Shown here: in pieces, positions 1-8,446 of the stretch
Layout of the letters: every line of letters starts with the position of its first letter
Position numbering within the stretch: position 1 is the stretch's first letter
Assembly: GCF_023656415.1 (NCBI RefSeq)
Contig: NZ_JAMOIL010000001.1
Coordinates: 248,001-312,000, forward strand
Length of the DNA stretch: 64,000 nt
Source: Nocardioides bruguierae
Lineage (GTDB): Bacteria; Actinomycetota; Actinomycetes; Propionibacteriales; Nocardioidaceae
Direction of reading: 5' to 3'
The notes under the pieces: model-generated
What the model was told of the DNA's origin: nothing
Databases searched by the model: none
The model's input: only the letters and a program-made list of their open reading frames with translations
Translations under genes and position numbers: made by a program

Positions 1-4
1 CGCC

Positions 5-331
5 GTGTGGACGGTCGTGATGATCGTGCGGGCCCAGCACCCGCCGAGCGATGCCTACTTCGTGCTCCTCGGCGCGCTGCTGGTGCTGTTGGTCGTGCAG
101 ATGGTCGTGGGCTTCGTGGCGCTGGGCGCCACCGACCGCCCCGTCGAGGGCGTGACCTTCGTCGCGTACCTGCTCACCACGGTGGCCGTCGTGCCGGTCG
201 GCGCGGCGCTCGCCCTGGTGGAGCGCAGCCGCTGGGGCACCGCGGTGCTGCTCGTCGCCGTGCTGACGGTCGCGGCGTGCGAGCTGCGGCTCGAGGCCCT
301 CTGGGACGTCGCGGCGGTGGCCGGTGCCTGA
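5..331 (+). CDS. Small integral membrane protein, 5' end probably outside the window
   Basis: No family recognised. The 108 residues from the first in-window GTG hold three hydrophobic segments (about residues 18-43, 50-74 and 78-103) with few charges, so this is a small polytopic membrane protein. The reading frame is still open at the first base of the window, so the true start may lie upstream and a first membrane segment may be missing. Its stop overlaps the next gene (start 324), indicating translational coupling and joint function. Both run toward the suf operon but are separated from it by the sufR promoter. Confidence 0.55.
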   Translation: MWTVVMIVRAQHPPSDAYFVLLGALLVLLVVQMVVGFVALGATDRPVEGVTFVAYLLTTVAVVPVGAALALVERSRWGTAVLLVAVLTVAACELRLEALWDVAAVAGA

Positions 332-719
332 GCAGCGCACCACCCTCTCCACCGGGCCCGGGCGGCTCCTGGTCGCCCTGTACGGCCTTTTCGCCCTGGC
401 CGCCACCGGTCGCTCGGCCGTCCAGCTCGGGATGGAGCCGGGCCGTGCGCCGCTGGCCTACACGTTGTCCCTGGTCGCAGCGGTCCTCTACCTCGTCGCC
501 ACCGTCTGCCTCCTGCTCGGCGGGCGACGTGCCCGGGTGGTGGCCCTCGTGGCGGTCAGCATCGAGCTGGTGGGCGTGCTCGGGATCGGCACGCTCACGT
601 ACCTGGAGCCGCAGCTGTTCCCCGACAAGACCGTCTGGTCGCACTTCGGCCAGGGCTACGGGTTCCTGCCCCTCGTCCTGCCGTTCCTCGGACTCGCCTG
701 GCTGCGCAGCCGGCGCTGA
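324..719 (+). CDS. Four-helix membrane protein, unknown function
   Basis: 131 residues starting at a GTG that overlaps the preceding gene by 8 bp. Four hydrophobic segments are visible (about residues 12-35, 44-66, 71-95 and 111-128), joined by short charged loops such as GGRRAR. No enzyme motif is seen. Overlap with the upstream membrane protein suggests a two-gene unit that may form a hetero-oligomeric membrane complex. I do not recognise the family and do not assign a role. Confidence 0.65.
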   Translation: MPEQRTTLSTGPGRLLVALYGLFALAATGRSAVQLGMEPGRAPLAYTLSLVAAVLYLVATVCLLLGGRRARVVALVAVSIELVGVLGIGTLTYLEPQLFPDKTVWSHFGQGYGFLPLVLPFLGLAWLRSRR

Positions 720-796
720 CGGTCCGCGCCGGCGGCACCCCGACGGGCAGGCCGTGAAGATCGCGTGAGGACGCCGCCTGGCACGCCCGCGACAGG

Positions 797-815
797 TTAG
801 GGGAGCCTTCCTTGA
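797..815 (+). promoter_or_regulatory. Candidate iron box (DtxR/IdeR-type site) upstream of sufR
   Basis: TTAGGGGAGCCTTCCTTGA matches 13 of 19 positions of the DtxR/IdeR consensus TTAGGTTAGCCTAACCTAA, including the core TTAGG and AGCCT. It overlaps the presumed -35 region of the sufR promoter (TTGAAG, 812-817). Control of an iron-sulfur assembly operon by an iron-sensing repressor makes biological sense. Binding itself is inference. Confidence 0.55.
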
Positions 816-848
816 AGCCCCGCGAGCATTAACGGCACACTGACGTTG
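812..848 (+). promoter_or_regulatory. sufR promoter, probably giving a leaderless mRNA
   Basis: TTGAAG (812-817) and CACACT (836-841) are separated by 18 bp. The -10-like hexamer ends 6 nt before the GTG at 848, the same spacing seen before many other starts in this window, and no Shine-Dalgarno sequence precedes the GTG. Transcription would begin at or next to the start codon. The -10 is weaker than TANNNT, as expected for a regulated promoter. Confidence 0.45.
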
Positions 849-851
849 TGG
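837..851 (+). promoter_or_regulatory. Candidate SufR operator overlapping the start codon
   Basis: ACACT (837-841), five bases, TGTGG (847-851) matches 9 of 10 fixed positions of ACACT-N5-TGTGA, which I recall as the reported mycobacterial SufR site. It covers the -10, the likely transcription start and the GTG, so a bound repressor would block initiation. This supports autoregulation of the operon by SufR. Confidence 0.5.
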
Positions 852-1594
852 AATTCACCGGGACCGAGCAGAAGCAGGAGCAGAGCACGCGACGCCGCGT
901 GGCCTCGACGCTGCTCGCCCGGGGCCCGCAGACGGCGGCAGCCCTGGCGAGCGAGCTGGGGCTCACCCCTGCGGCCGTGCGACGCCACCTCGAGGCGCTC
1001 CAGGCGGACGGCGCCGTGGAGCCCCGCGAGCCCCGCACCGTGGGCTCGCGCGGCCGTGGCCGTCCGGCCAAGGTCTTCGCCCTCACCGAGCAGGGCCGTG
1101 AGGGCTTCGCCTCCGGCTACGACGACCTGGCCGTGCAGGCGCTGCGGTTCCTCGCCGAGACCGGCGGGGACGACGCCGTGCGCGCCTTCGCCGAGCAGCG
1201 GGTGTCCTTCATCGAGGACAACTTCGAGGACACGATGACCGAGCACCCCGAGGCCACCCCGGCCGAGGTGCTCGCCCTGGTGCTCAGCCAGCAGGGCTAC
1301 GCCGCGTCCGTGCGCGACGTGCCCGCCCCGGCCGCGACGGGGGAGCAGCTGTGCCAGCAGCACTGCCCGGTCTCCCACGTGGCCCACGAGTTCCCGCAGC
1401 TGTGCGAGGCCGAGACGGCGGCGATCAGCCGCGTCCTCGAGCGGCACGTCCTGCGGCTGGCGACCATCGCCCACGGCGACGGCGTCTGCACCACCTGCAT
1501 CCCCGAACCACCCGCCGCGCCGTCCTTCCCACAGGCCTCGCAGGCCTCCGCGTACTCCCGCCCGTCCGACGAAAGGAAGCAGGTCACCTCATGA
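848..1594 (+). CDS. sufR: SufR, iron-sulfur sensing transcriptional repressor
   Basis: 248-residue regulator. An ArsR/DeoR-like winged helix lies near residues 14-85 ([18 protein letters not shown] is the recognition region, followed by a GRGRPAKVF wing). The C-terminal half carries cysteines typical of the [4Fe-4S] ligand set: CQQHC, then a further Cys in FPQLCEAET, and CTTC near the C terminus. SufR with a cluster represses the suf operon, and apo-SufR relieves repression when demand for clusters rises. GTG start chosen from the promoter geometry. Its stop overlaps sufB by 4 bp (ATGA), so repressor and target are co-transcribed. Confidence 0.93.
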   Translation: MEFTGTEQKQEQSTRRRVASTLLARGPQTAAALASELGLTPAAVRRHLEALQADGAVEPREPRTVGSRGRGRPAKVFALTEQGREGFASGYDDLAVQALRFLAETGGDDAVRAFAEQRVSFIEDNFEDTMTEHPEATPAEVLALVLSQQGYAASVRDVPAPAATGEQLCQQHCPVSHVAHEFPQLCEAETAAISRVLERHVLRLATIAHGDGVCTTCIPEPPAAPSFPQASQASAYSRPSDERKQVTS

Positions 1595-3009
1595 CCTCCA
1601 TCGAAGAGCTCAACCCCGAGCTGCAGGGCATCGGCCGCTACGACTTCGGCTGGGCCGACCCGGACGTGGCCGGCGCCTCCGCGCAGCGCGGCCTCAACGA
1701 GGCCGTCGTCCGCGACATCTCGGGCAAGAAGAACGAGCCCCAGTGGATGCTCGACCTGCGCCTCAAGGGCCTGAAGCTGTTCGACCGCAAGCCCATGCCC
1801 ACGTGGGGCTCGGACCTGTCGGCGATCGACTTCGACAACATCAAGTACTTCGTGCGCTCCTCCGAGAAGCAGGCCACCAGCTGGGAGGACCTGCCCGAGG
1901 ACATCAAGAACACCTACGACAAGCTCGGCATCCCCGAGGCAGAGAAGCAGCGCCTCGTCGCCGGCGTCGCGGCCCAGTACGAGTCCGAGGTCGTCTACCA
2001 CTCGATCCGCGAGGACCTCGAGGAGCAGGGCGTCATCTTCGTCGACACCGACACGGGCCTGCGCGAGCACGAGGAGCTCTTCAAGGAGTACTTCGGCACC
2101 GTCATCCCCGTCGGCGACAACAAGTTCTCCGCGCTGAACACCTCCGTGTGGTCCGGCGGCTCGTTCATCTACGTGCCCAAGGGCGTCCACGTGGACATCC
2201 CGCTCCAGGCCTACTTCCGCATCAACACGGAGAACATGGGCCAGTTCGAGCGGACGCTGATCATCGTCGACGAGGACGCCTACGTGCACTACGTCGAGGG
2301 CTGCACCGCGCCGATCTACAAGTCGGACTCCCTGCACTCCGCCGTCGTCGAGATCGTCGTGAAGAAGGGCGGCCGCTGCCGCTACACGACCATCCAGAAC
2401 TGGTCGAACAACGTATACAACCTGGTGACCAAGCGCGCGACCTGCGAGGCCGGCGGCACCATGGAGTGGGTCGACGGCAACATCGGCTCCAAGGTCACCA
2501 TGAAGTACCCCGCCATCTACCTGATGGGCGAGCACGCCAAGGGCGAGACGCTCTCCATCGCGTTCGCCGGCGAGGGCCAGCACCAGGACGCCGGCGCGAA
2601 GATGGTCCACGCGGCGCCGCACACGTCCTCCTCGATCCTGAGCAAGTCCGTCGCCCGCGGCGGCGGCCGCACCTCCTACCGCGGCCTGATCCAGGTCAAC
2701 GAGGGCGCGCACGGCTCGAAGTCGAACGTGCTGTGCGACGCGCTGCTGGTCGACCAGGTCAGCCGCTCGGACACCTACCCGTACGTCGACATCCGCGAGG
2801 ACGACGTCTCCATGGGCCACGAGGCGTCCGTCTCGAAGGTCTCCGACGACCAGCTCTTCTACCTCATGTCGCGCGGCATGGAGCAGGACGAGGCCATGGC
2901 GATGATCGTCCGCGGCTTCGTCGAGCCCATCGCCAAGGAGCTCCCGATGGAGTACGCGCTGGAGCTGAACCGCCTCATCGAGCTGCAGATGGAGGGCGCG
3001 GTCGGCTGA
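1591..3009 (+). CDS. sufB: SufB, Fe-S cluster scaffold subunit
   Basis: 472 residues, the normal length for SufB. It contains the highly conserved segments [34 protein letters not shown] and the C-terminal [16 protein letters not shown]. SufB forms the SufBC2D cytosolic complex on which [4Fe-4S] clusters are built. Unlike many mycobacterial SufB proteins there is no intein: the conserved blocks are contiguous. ATG at 1591 preceded by GAAAGGA at a proper distance and overlapping the sufR stop. Second gene of the operon. Confidence 0.97.
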   Translation: MTSIEELNPELQGIGRYDFGWADPDVAGASAQRGLNEAVVRDISGKKNEPQWMLDLRLKGLKLFDRKPMPTWGSDLSAIDFDNIKYFVRSSEKQATSWEDLPEDIKNTYDKLGIPEAEKQRLVAGVAAQYESEVVYHSIREDLEEQGVIFVDTDTGLREHEELFKEYFGTVIPVGDNKFSALNTSVWSGGSFIYVPKGVHVDIPLQAYFRINTENMGQFERTLIIVDEDAYVHYVEGCTAPIYKSDSLHSAVVEIVVKKGGRCRYTTIQNWSNNVYNLVTKRATCEAGGTMEWVDGNIGSKVTMKYPAIYLMGEHAKGETLSIAFAGEGQHQDAGAKMVHAAPHTSSSILSKSVARGGGRTSYRGLIQVNEGAHGSKSNVLCDALLVDQVSRSDTYPYVDIREDDVSMGHEASVSKVSDDQLFYLMSRGMEQDEAMAMIVRGFVEPIAKELPMEYALELNRLIELQMEGAVG

Positions 3010-3061
3010 CGCCGGCCCTCCCACGTACGCCCCTCCTCGCTCACGACCAGAAAGAACTGCA

Positions 3062-4246
3062 GTGACCGTCACCGATGCTGCCCGCGACACCGTCGCGGCC
3101 GCGCTCGAGTCCGACCGGGTCGAGTCCCACCTCAACCCGCCGCCGTCCTACGACCTCGCCGACCACCCGCTGCCCACCGGGCGCGAGGAGGTCTGGCGCT
3201 TCACCCCGCTGAAGCGCCTGCGGGGCCTGCTGGACGGTGAGGCTTCGGACGCCCACCTGACCTGGGACACCACGATCCCCGCGGGTGCGAACCTGACCGA
3301 GATCTCCGCCGACGAGGCCCGCGGCCTCGAGCTGCCCCCGAACGAGCGGCCCGCCGCCCTGGCCGCCTCGCTCTCCGGCACGGCCACGCTGCTCGACGTG
3401 CCCGCGGACACGCGGGTCGAGGAGCCGATCGTGCTCCGGCTCTCGGGCGCCACGGTCGAGGACCTCGTCCACGGCCGGATGATCTACCGCTTCGGCGCGC
3501 ACAGCGAGGCCACCGTCGTGCTGGTCCACGAGGGCTCGGCCCGCTACAACGCCATCTCCACGTTCCTCGTGGGCGACGGCGCCAAGGTCACCGTGCTCTC
3601 CCTCCAGGACTGGGCCGACGACGCCGTGCACCTGGGCCGCGACTCGATCCGCGTGGGGCGCGACGCGAGCGTCAAGCACGCCTCGATCTCCTTCGGCGGC
3701 GACGTTGTGCGGCTGCACGCCAACGTCGAGTACGCGGGCCCCGGCGGCGAGGCCGAGCTGCTCGGCCTGTACTACGCCGACGCCGGCCAGCACCTCGAGC
3801 ACCGGCTCTTCGCCGACCACAACGCGCCGAAGACCAAGAGCAACGTCAACTACAAGGGCGCGCTCCAGGGCACCGGTGCCCACACCGTGTGGATCGGCAA
3901 CGTCCTGATCCGCAAGGTCGCCGAGGGCATCGAGACCTACGAGGAGAACCGCAACCTCGTCCTCACCGACGGCTGCCAGGCGGACTCCGTGCCGAACCTG
4001 GAGATCGAGACCGGCGAGATCGAGGGCGCCGGCCACGCGTCGGCCACCGCGCGCTTCGACGACGAGCAGCTCTTCTACCTCAAGAGCCGCGGCGTCTCCG
4101 AGACCGAGGCCCGCCGTCTCGTCCTGCACGGCTTCTTCGTCGACCTGATCCGCAAGGTGGGTGTGCCCTCCCTCGAGGAGCGCCTGACCGACACGGTCGA
4201 GGCCGAGCTGGCCAAGACCGTGACGAGCGGACTGAACCAGCGATGA
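3062..4246 (+). CDS. sufD: SufD, Fe-S cluster assembly subunit
   Basis: 394 residues, a SufB paralogue and partner in the SufBC2D complex, needed for iron acquisition during assembly. Shared C-terminal beta-helix motifs are visible, including HNAPKTKSNVNYKGAL and DDEQLFYLKSRGVSETEA. GTG start follows a purine-rich AGAAAGAA stretch. The 52-nt spacer after sufB is C-rich and G-poor apart from that. The stop overlaps the Rieske gene by 4 bp (ATGA), so the two are translationally coupled. Confidence 0.95.
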   Translation: MTVTDAARDTVAAALESDRVESHLNPPPSYDLADHPLPTGREEVWRFTPLKRLRGLLDGEASDAHLTWDTTIPAGANLTEISADEARGLELPPNERPAALAASLSGTATLLDVPADTRVEEPIVLRLSGATVEDLVHGRMIYRFGAHSEATVVLVHEGSARYNAISTFLVGDGAKVTVLSLQDWADDAVHLGRDSIRVGRDASVKHASISFGGDVVRLHANVEYAGPGGEAELLGLYYADAGQHLEHRLFADHNAPKTKSNVNYKGALQGTGAHTVWIGNVLIRKVAEGIETYEENRNLVLTDGCQADSVPNLEIETGEIEGAGHASATARFDDEQLFYLKSRGVSETEARRLVLHGFFVDLIRKVGVPSLEERLTDTVEAELAKTVTSGLNQR

Positions 4247-4605
4247 GCCTGGTCCGCGCCTGCACGCTCGCCGAGGTCCCCTCCGGGGAGGCGCTCGCGG
4301 TCGACGTCGAGGAGTACACCCTCGCGCTGACCCGGGACGGCGACGCCGTGCTGGCGATCCAGGACCTGTGCAGCCACGCCGCCGTCGCGCTGAGCGAGGG
4401 CGACGTCGAGGCCGGCCCCGACGGGGCCTGCGAGATCGAGTGCTGGCTGCACGGCTCCCGCTTCGACATGCGCAGCGGCGCCCCGAGCGGCCTGCCCGCC
4501 ACGTCCCCCGTGGCGACCTTCCGCACGGAGGTCCGCGACGAGGACGGCCAGCAGGTCGTCTACGTCGACGTCGCCACCACCCTCAACGGCGTCCGGCCGG
4601 ACTGA
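4243..4605 (+). CDS. Rieske-type [2Fe-2S] ferredoxin of the suf operon
   Basis: 120-residue single-domain Rieske protein. Ligand motifs are C-S-H (DLCSHAAVALSEGD) and C-W-L-H (CEIECWLHGSRFD), giving two Cys and two His for a [2Fe-2S] cluster. In actinobacteria such a protein commonly sits between sufD and sufC and is often annotated as a dioxygenase ferredoxin subunit; here the location argues for electron supply or cluster handling in Suf assembly instead. ATG is embedded in the sufD stop (ATGA). The longer frame open further upstream lies inside sufD and is a shadow. Confidence 0.9.
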   Translation: MSLVRACTLAEVPSGEALAVDVEEYTLALTRDGDAVLAIQDLCSHAAVALSEGDVEAGPDGACEIECWLHGSRFDMRSGAPSGLPATSPVATFRTEVRDEDGQQVVYVDVATTLNGVRPD

Positions 4606-4699
4606 CCCGGCCACCGCCCACCCCACACACGCACCCGGCGCTCGCAGTGAGCGCACACCCGCACGCAGCACCGCGAGAACCCGCGAAAGAGAGACATCA

Positions 4700-5458
4700 A
4701 TGAGCACCCTGGAGATCAAGGACCTGCAGGTCTCGGTCGAGACCGAGGACGGCCCCAAGGAGATCCTCAAGGGCGTCACGCTGACCATCAAGGCCGGCGA
4801 GACGCACGCGATCATGGGCCCCAACGGCTCGGGCAAGTCGACCACCGCCTACTCGATCGCCGGTCACCCCAAGTACACGATCACCGGCGGCACCGTGACG
4901 CTCGACGGCGAGGACGTCCTGGCGATGAGCGTGGACGAGCGCGCCCGCGCCGGCATGTTCCTGGCCATGCAGTACCCGGTCGAGGTGCCCGGCGTGTCCA
5001 TGGCGAACTTCCTGCGCACCGCCAAGACCGCCCTCGACGGCGAGGCCCCCAAGCTGCGCACCTGGGTCAAGGACGTCAACGGCGCGCTCGAGCAGATGAA
5101 CCTCGACCCGCAGTTCTCCTCCCGCTCGGTCAACGAGGGCTTCTCCGGTGGTGAGAAGAAGCGCGCGGAGATCGCCCAGCTGGACCTGCTCGACCCGAAG
5201 ATCGCGATCCTCGACGAGATCGACTCCGGCCTCGACATCGACGCCCTCAAGGTCGTCTCCGACGGCATCAACCGCTTCTCGGCGCGCGAGGACAAGGGCC
5301 TGCTGCTCATCACGCACTACACGCGCATCCTGCGGTACGTGAAGCCCGACGTGGTGCACGTGTTCGTCGACGGCCGCGTGGCCGAGTCCGGCGGCCCCGA
5401 GCTCGCCGAGGAGCTTGAGGCCAACGGCTACGAGAAGTACACCGCCGTGTCGCGATGA
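4700..5458 (+). CDS. sufC: SufC, ABC-type ATPase of Fe-S assembly
   Basis: 252 residues. Walker [10 protein letters not shown], signature SGGEKKRAE and Walker B IAILDEIDSGLDID are all intact, with the SufC-typical D-loop SGLDID. SufC is the soluble ATPase that drives conformational change in SufB-SufD; it has no membrane partner. ATG preceded by GAAAGAGAG. The 94-nt spacer after the Rieske gene is C/A-rich and poorly structured until the SD. Confidence 0.97.
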   Translation: MSTLEIKDLQVSVETEDGPKEILKGVTLTIKAGETHAIMGPNGSGKSTTAYSIAGHPKYTITGGTVTLDGEDVLAMSVDERARAGMFLAMQYPVEVPGVSMANFLRTAKTALDGEAPKLRTWVKDVNGALEQMNLDPQFSSRSVNEGFSGGEKKRAEIAQLDLLDPKIAILDEIDSGLDIDALKVVSDGINRFSAREDKGLLLITHYTRILRYVKPDVVHVFVDGRVAESGGPELAEELEANGYEKYTAVSR

Positions 5459-5585
5459 GCGGCGCCGGGCGGCGTTGTCGACGCTCGACGGCCCGCTCCG
5501 CTCCAAGGCCGCCTTCGCGCCTCCGCCTTGCCCGGCACCACACCTCGCACCACGTCGTCGCACTTCACCCCACTAGGAGATCCAC

Positions 5586-6857
5586 ATGATCGAGGGTCTG
5601 CTGCCTGACCTGGAGGTCGTCCGCAAGGACTTCCCGATCCTCACCCGGACGACCCCGGGTGGCGGTCCGCTGGTCTACCTCGACAGCGCCAACACCTCGC
5701 AGAAGCCGCAGGTCGTCATCGACACGATGGTCGACCACCTCGAGCGGCACAACGCGAACGTGGCGCGGGCGATGCACATGCTGGGTGCCGAGGCCACCGA
5801 GGCCTTCGAGGGTGCGCGCGACAAGGTCGCGTCGTTCCTCGGCGCTCCCAGCCGGGACGAGATCGTCTTCACCAAGAACGCCTCCGAGGCGCTCAACCTC
5901 GTGGCGACGACGCTCGGCCTCAAGGGCGACCTGCAGGTCGGCGAAGGCGACCTCGTGGTGACGACCGAGATGGAGCACCACTCCAACATCGTCCCGTGGC
6001 AGATGCTCTGCGAGCGCACGGGTGCGGAGCTGGCGTGGTTCACCTTCGACGAGCAGGGCTACCTCGACCTCTCCGACATGGACCGCCTCATCACCGAGCG
6101 GACCAAGGTCGTCACCCTCACCTGGGTCTCGAACATGCTCGGCACCGTCAACCCGATCGGTGAGATCGCCCGCCGGGCCCACGAGGTCGGCGCCGTGGTC
6201 GTGGTGGACGCCAGCCAGGCGGCCCCGCAGCTGCCCATCGACCTGGCCGCCATGCCGGCCGAGGAGCGGCCCGACGCGCTCGTCTTCACCGGCCACAAGG
6301 TCGTGGGCCCCACGGGCATCGGCGTGCTCTGGGGCAGCCGCGCGCTGCTCGAGGCCCTGCCCCCGTTCCTCGGCGGCGGCGAGATGATCGAGACGGTGCG
6401 GATGACCGGCTCCACCTACGCCGGCATCCCGTACAAGTTCGAGGCCGGCACCCCGCCGATCGTCGAGGCCGTCGGCCTCGGCGCCGCGGTCGACTATCTC
6501 TCCGCCCTCGGCATGGAGGCAGTGCACGCGCACGAGCAGGCCATCACCGGCTACGCCCTGGAGGGCCTGGCGAGCGTGAAGGGCCTGAAGGTCCTGGGCC
6601 CGCTGGACGTCACCCGCCGCGGCGGTGCCGTCTCCTTCGAGATCGAGGGCGTGCACCCGCACGACGTGATGACGGTGCTGGACACCCGCGGCGTCGCCGT
6701 CCGGGCCGGCCACCACTGCGCCCGGCCAGCGCACGAGAAGTACGGCGTGCAGAGCTCGACCCGCGCGTCCTCGTACCTCTACACGACGCCCGCGGAGATC
6801 GACGCCCTCGTCGACGCCGTGGAATACACCCGCTCCTACTTCCGCTTGGACAACTGA
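5586..6857 (+). CDS. sufS: SufS, cysteine desulfurase
   Basis: 423 residues, group II PLP-dependent cysteine desulfurase supplying sulfur to SufU. The PLP lysine is in FTGHKVVGPTGIGVLWG and the catalytic persulfide cysteine in RAGHHCARPAHEKYG. The N-terminal YLDSANTSQKPQVVID block and EMEHHSNIVPWQ are family signatures. ATG preceded by AGGAGA (5575-5580) after a 127-nt spacer. The stop (6855-6857) overlaps the sufU ATG by one base. Confidence 0.97.
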   Translation: MIEGLLPDLEVVRKDFPILTRTTPGGGPLVYLDSANTSQKPQVVIDTMVDHLERHNANVARAMHMLGAEATEAFEGARDKVASFLGAPSRDEIVFTKNASEALNLVATTLGLKGDLQVGEGDLVVTTEMEHHSNIVPWQMLCERTGAELAWFTFDEQGYLDLSDMDRLITERTKVVTLTWVSNMLGTVNPIGEIARRAHEVGAVVVVDASQAAPQLPIDLAAMPAEERPDALVFTGHKVVGPTGIGVLWGSRALLEALPPFLGGGEMIETVRMTGSTYAGIPYKFEAGTPPIVEAVGLGAAVDYLSALGMEAVHAHEQAITGYALEGLASVKGLKVLGPLDVTRRGGAVSFEIEGVHPHDVMTVLDTRGVAVRAGHHCARPAHEKYGVQSSTRASSYLYTTPAEIDALVDAVEYTRSYFRLDN

Positions 6858-7339
6858 TGAGCAGCGAGCTGGACGCCCTGTACCAGGAGATCATCCTGGA
6901 CCACTACAAGAACCCGCACCACCAGGGCCTGCGCGACCCCTTCGAGGCCGAGGTCCACCACGTGAACCCGACCTGTGGGGACGAGCTGACCCTGCGCGTG
7001 CACCTCGAGGACGGCGCCGTCGCCGACGTCTCCTACGACGCGGTCGGGTGCTCGATCAGCCAGGCGTCGACCTCCGTGCTCGCCGACCTGCTGATCGGCA
7101 AGTCCGTGGAGGAGGCGCTTGGCGTGCACCAGACCTTCCTCGAGCTCATGCAGTCCAAGGGCACCATCGAGCCGGACGAGGAGGTCCTGGAGGACGCCAT
7201 CGCGTTCGCCGGCGTCTCCAAGTTCCCCGCCCGCGTCAAGTGCGCGCTCCTGGCCTGGATGGCCTGGAAGGACGCCACCGCCCAGTCGCTGGGGACGCTC
7301 CCCGAGCCGGCCACCACCACCTCGACCCAGGAGGGCTGA
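6857..7339 (+). CDS. sufU: SufU, zinc-dependent sulfurtransferase partner of SufS
   Basis: 160 residues of the IscU-like fold. Three conserved cysteines are seen in PTCGDELTLRV, VGCSISQASTSV and VKCALLAWMAW, with the Asp of the first motif completing the zinc site. SufU accepts persulfide from SufS in Gram-positive-type SUF systems; the actinobacterial operon lacks SufE. Start and sufS stop share one base (TGATG). Confidence 0.95.
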   Translation: MSSELDALYQEIILDHYKNPHHQGLRDPFEAEVHHVNPTCGDELTLRVHLEDGAVADVSYDAVGCSISQASTSVLADLLIGKSVEEALGVHQTFLELMQSKGTIEPDEEVLEDAIAFAGVSKFPARVKCALLAWMAWKDATAQSLGTLPEPATTTSTQEG

Positions 7340-7344
7340 GAGAG

Positions 7345-7749
7345 ATGACCGAGAACGCCACCACCGAGGCCACCGCCCCCGACCACGGCGACCTGCCCGA
7401 GGTCCCCGAGGCGACCGGCGCCGCCGCGCCGGGCACCTCGCCCGTGTCCGAGGACGAGGTCGTCGAGGCCCTCAAGGACGTCGTCGACCCCGAGCTCGGC
7501 ATCAACGTCGTCGACCTGGGCCTGGTCTACGGCGTGCACGTCGACGAGGGCTCCAACGTCGTCGTCGACATGACGCTGACCTCCGCGGCCTGCCCGCTGA
7601 CCGACGTGATCCAGGACCAGACCGACGCCGCCCTCGAGGGCATCGTCAACGACGTCGCGATCAACTGGGTCTGGATGCCGCCGTGGGGCCCGGACAAGAT
7701 CACCGAGGACGGCCGCGAGCAGCTGCGCGCCCTCGGTTTCAACGTCTGA
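7345..7749 (+). CDS. sufT: SufT-like MIP18/DUF59 protein, last gene of the suf operon
   Basis: 134 residues. A low-complexity Ala/Glu/Thr-rich N terminus (about residues 1-35) precedes a MIP18/DUF59 domain with VVDPELGINVVDLGLVY, the single conserved cysteine region TSAACPLTD and WMPPWGPDKI. DUF59 proteins help Fe-S maturation and carrier function. ATG at 7345 follows GAGGGCTGAGAGAG, five bases after the sufU stop. The longer frame starting inside sufU is rejected because it would overlap sufU by about 300 bp. Confidence 0.9.
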   Translation: MTENATTEATAPDHGDLPEVPEATGAAAPGTSPVSEDEVVEALKDVVDPELGINVVDLGLVYGVHVDEGSNVVVDMTLTSAACPLTDVIQDQTDAALEGIVNDVAINWVWMPPWGPDKITEDGREQLRALGFNV

Positions 7750-7751
7750 GC

Positions 7752-7782
7752 GCTGACGTCCCGAGGAACGAGGGACGTCAGC
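7752..7782 (+). terminator. Perfect 11-bp hairpin after sufT
   Basis: GCTGACGTCCC (7752-7762) pairs perfectly with GGGACGTCAGC (7772-7782) across a 9-nt loop, two bases after the sufT stop. No U-tract follows, as is usual for actinobacterial terminators. Most likely the end of the suf transcript. Confidence 0.75.
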
Positions 7783-7885
7783 ACGCGCAGAGGTCGAGGA
7801 AGCGCACCGTCGAGCTTGCGAGACGGTGACCGCGGCTCGAGACCCGGATCGCGTCAGGCACGTCGCCCGGCCTCGGCTGAGAACA

Positions 7886-7911
7886 GCCCGCCGACCACCC
7901 GGTCGGCGGGC
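7886..7911 (+). terminator. Second perfect 11-bp hairpin before the ASCH gene
   Basis: GCCCGCCGACC (7886-7896) and GGTCGGCGGGC (7901-7911) flank a 4-nt loop. It lies between the first hairpin and the -10 of the next gene, so it is a back-up terminator or insulates the next promoter. Confidence 0.6.
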
Positions 7912-7945
7912 GGCGGCGTTCCGGAGGCGTCCCTAGGCTCACCCC

Positions 7946-8446
7946 ATGACCGACGACGCGGCCGGCCCGGACGACGCTCTCCTGCAAGCCTTCTGGGACG
8001 TGGCGCGCGTCCACGCCCGGCTGGGCAGCACCGTCCCGAACTACCTCGGCCCGTCCACGCTCGAGATGCTCCGTCCGCCGTGCTGGTCGTTCGGGGACGA
8101 CGAGGAGGCTCGCGTGCACACCGCCGAGGTGGTGGGTGGCCTGGTGACGGCCGGGACGTCCCTGCTCAGCGACCACGAGCCCGACGACCTGCCTCAGCCA
8201 GGCTCCCTGTCGGTGCTCCTGGACCACGAGATGAGGCCGGTGGCCCTGCTCGCCACCGACGACGTGCAGGTCGTCGCCCTGGCCGACGTCCCCGACGCCC
8301 ACGTGGCCGCCGAGATGCCGGGGGAGGCCTCGCGGGAGGAGTGGCTGGCGGCGCGCCGCGCCGACCTGGTGGAGCACCCCGACGACCTGCGGCCCGAGAC
8401 CGAGGTCGTCCTCGAGTCCTTCCGCGTCGTGCACCGTGCCGACTGA
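7946..8446 (+). CDS. ASCH-domain protein
   Basis: 166 residues. The region from about residue 46 (CWSFGDDEEA) through ELVLAG-like helix VVGGLVTAGTSLLSDHE, then LPQPGSLSVLLDHEMRPVAL and a C-terminal EEWLAARRADL helix matches the ASCH fold, a PUA-like beta-barrel that binds RNA or modified nucleotides. The exact substrate is unknown. A TAGGCT hexamer ends 6 nt before the ATG, with no SD, implying a leaderless transcript. The gene overlaps the following acVLRF1 gene by 11 bp, suggesting a shared RNA or translation-related role (inference). Confidence 0.8.
   Translation: MTDDAAGPDDALLQAFWDVARVHARLGSTVPNYLGPSTLEMLRPPCWSFGDDEEARVHTAEVVGGLVTAGTSLLSDHEPDDLPQPGSLSVLLDHEMRPVALLATDDVQVVALADVPDAHVAAEMPGEASREEWLAARRADLVEHPDDLRPETEVVLESFRVVHRAD

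Noticed and set aside
1591..3009. Intein in SufB, as in many mycobacteria
   Set aside because: SufB is 472 residues with contiguous conserved blocks; no intein splice motifs are present.
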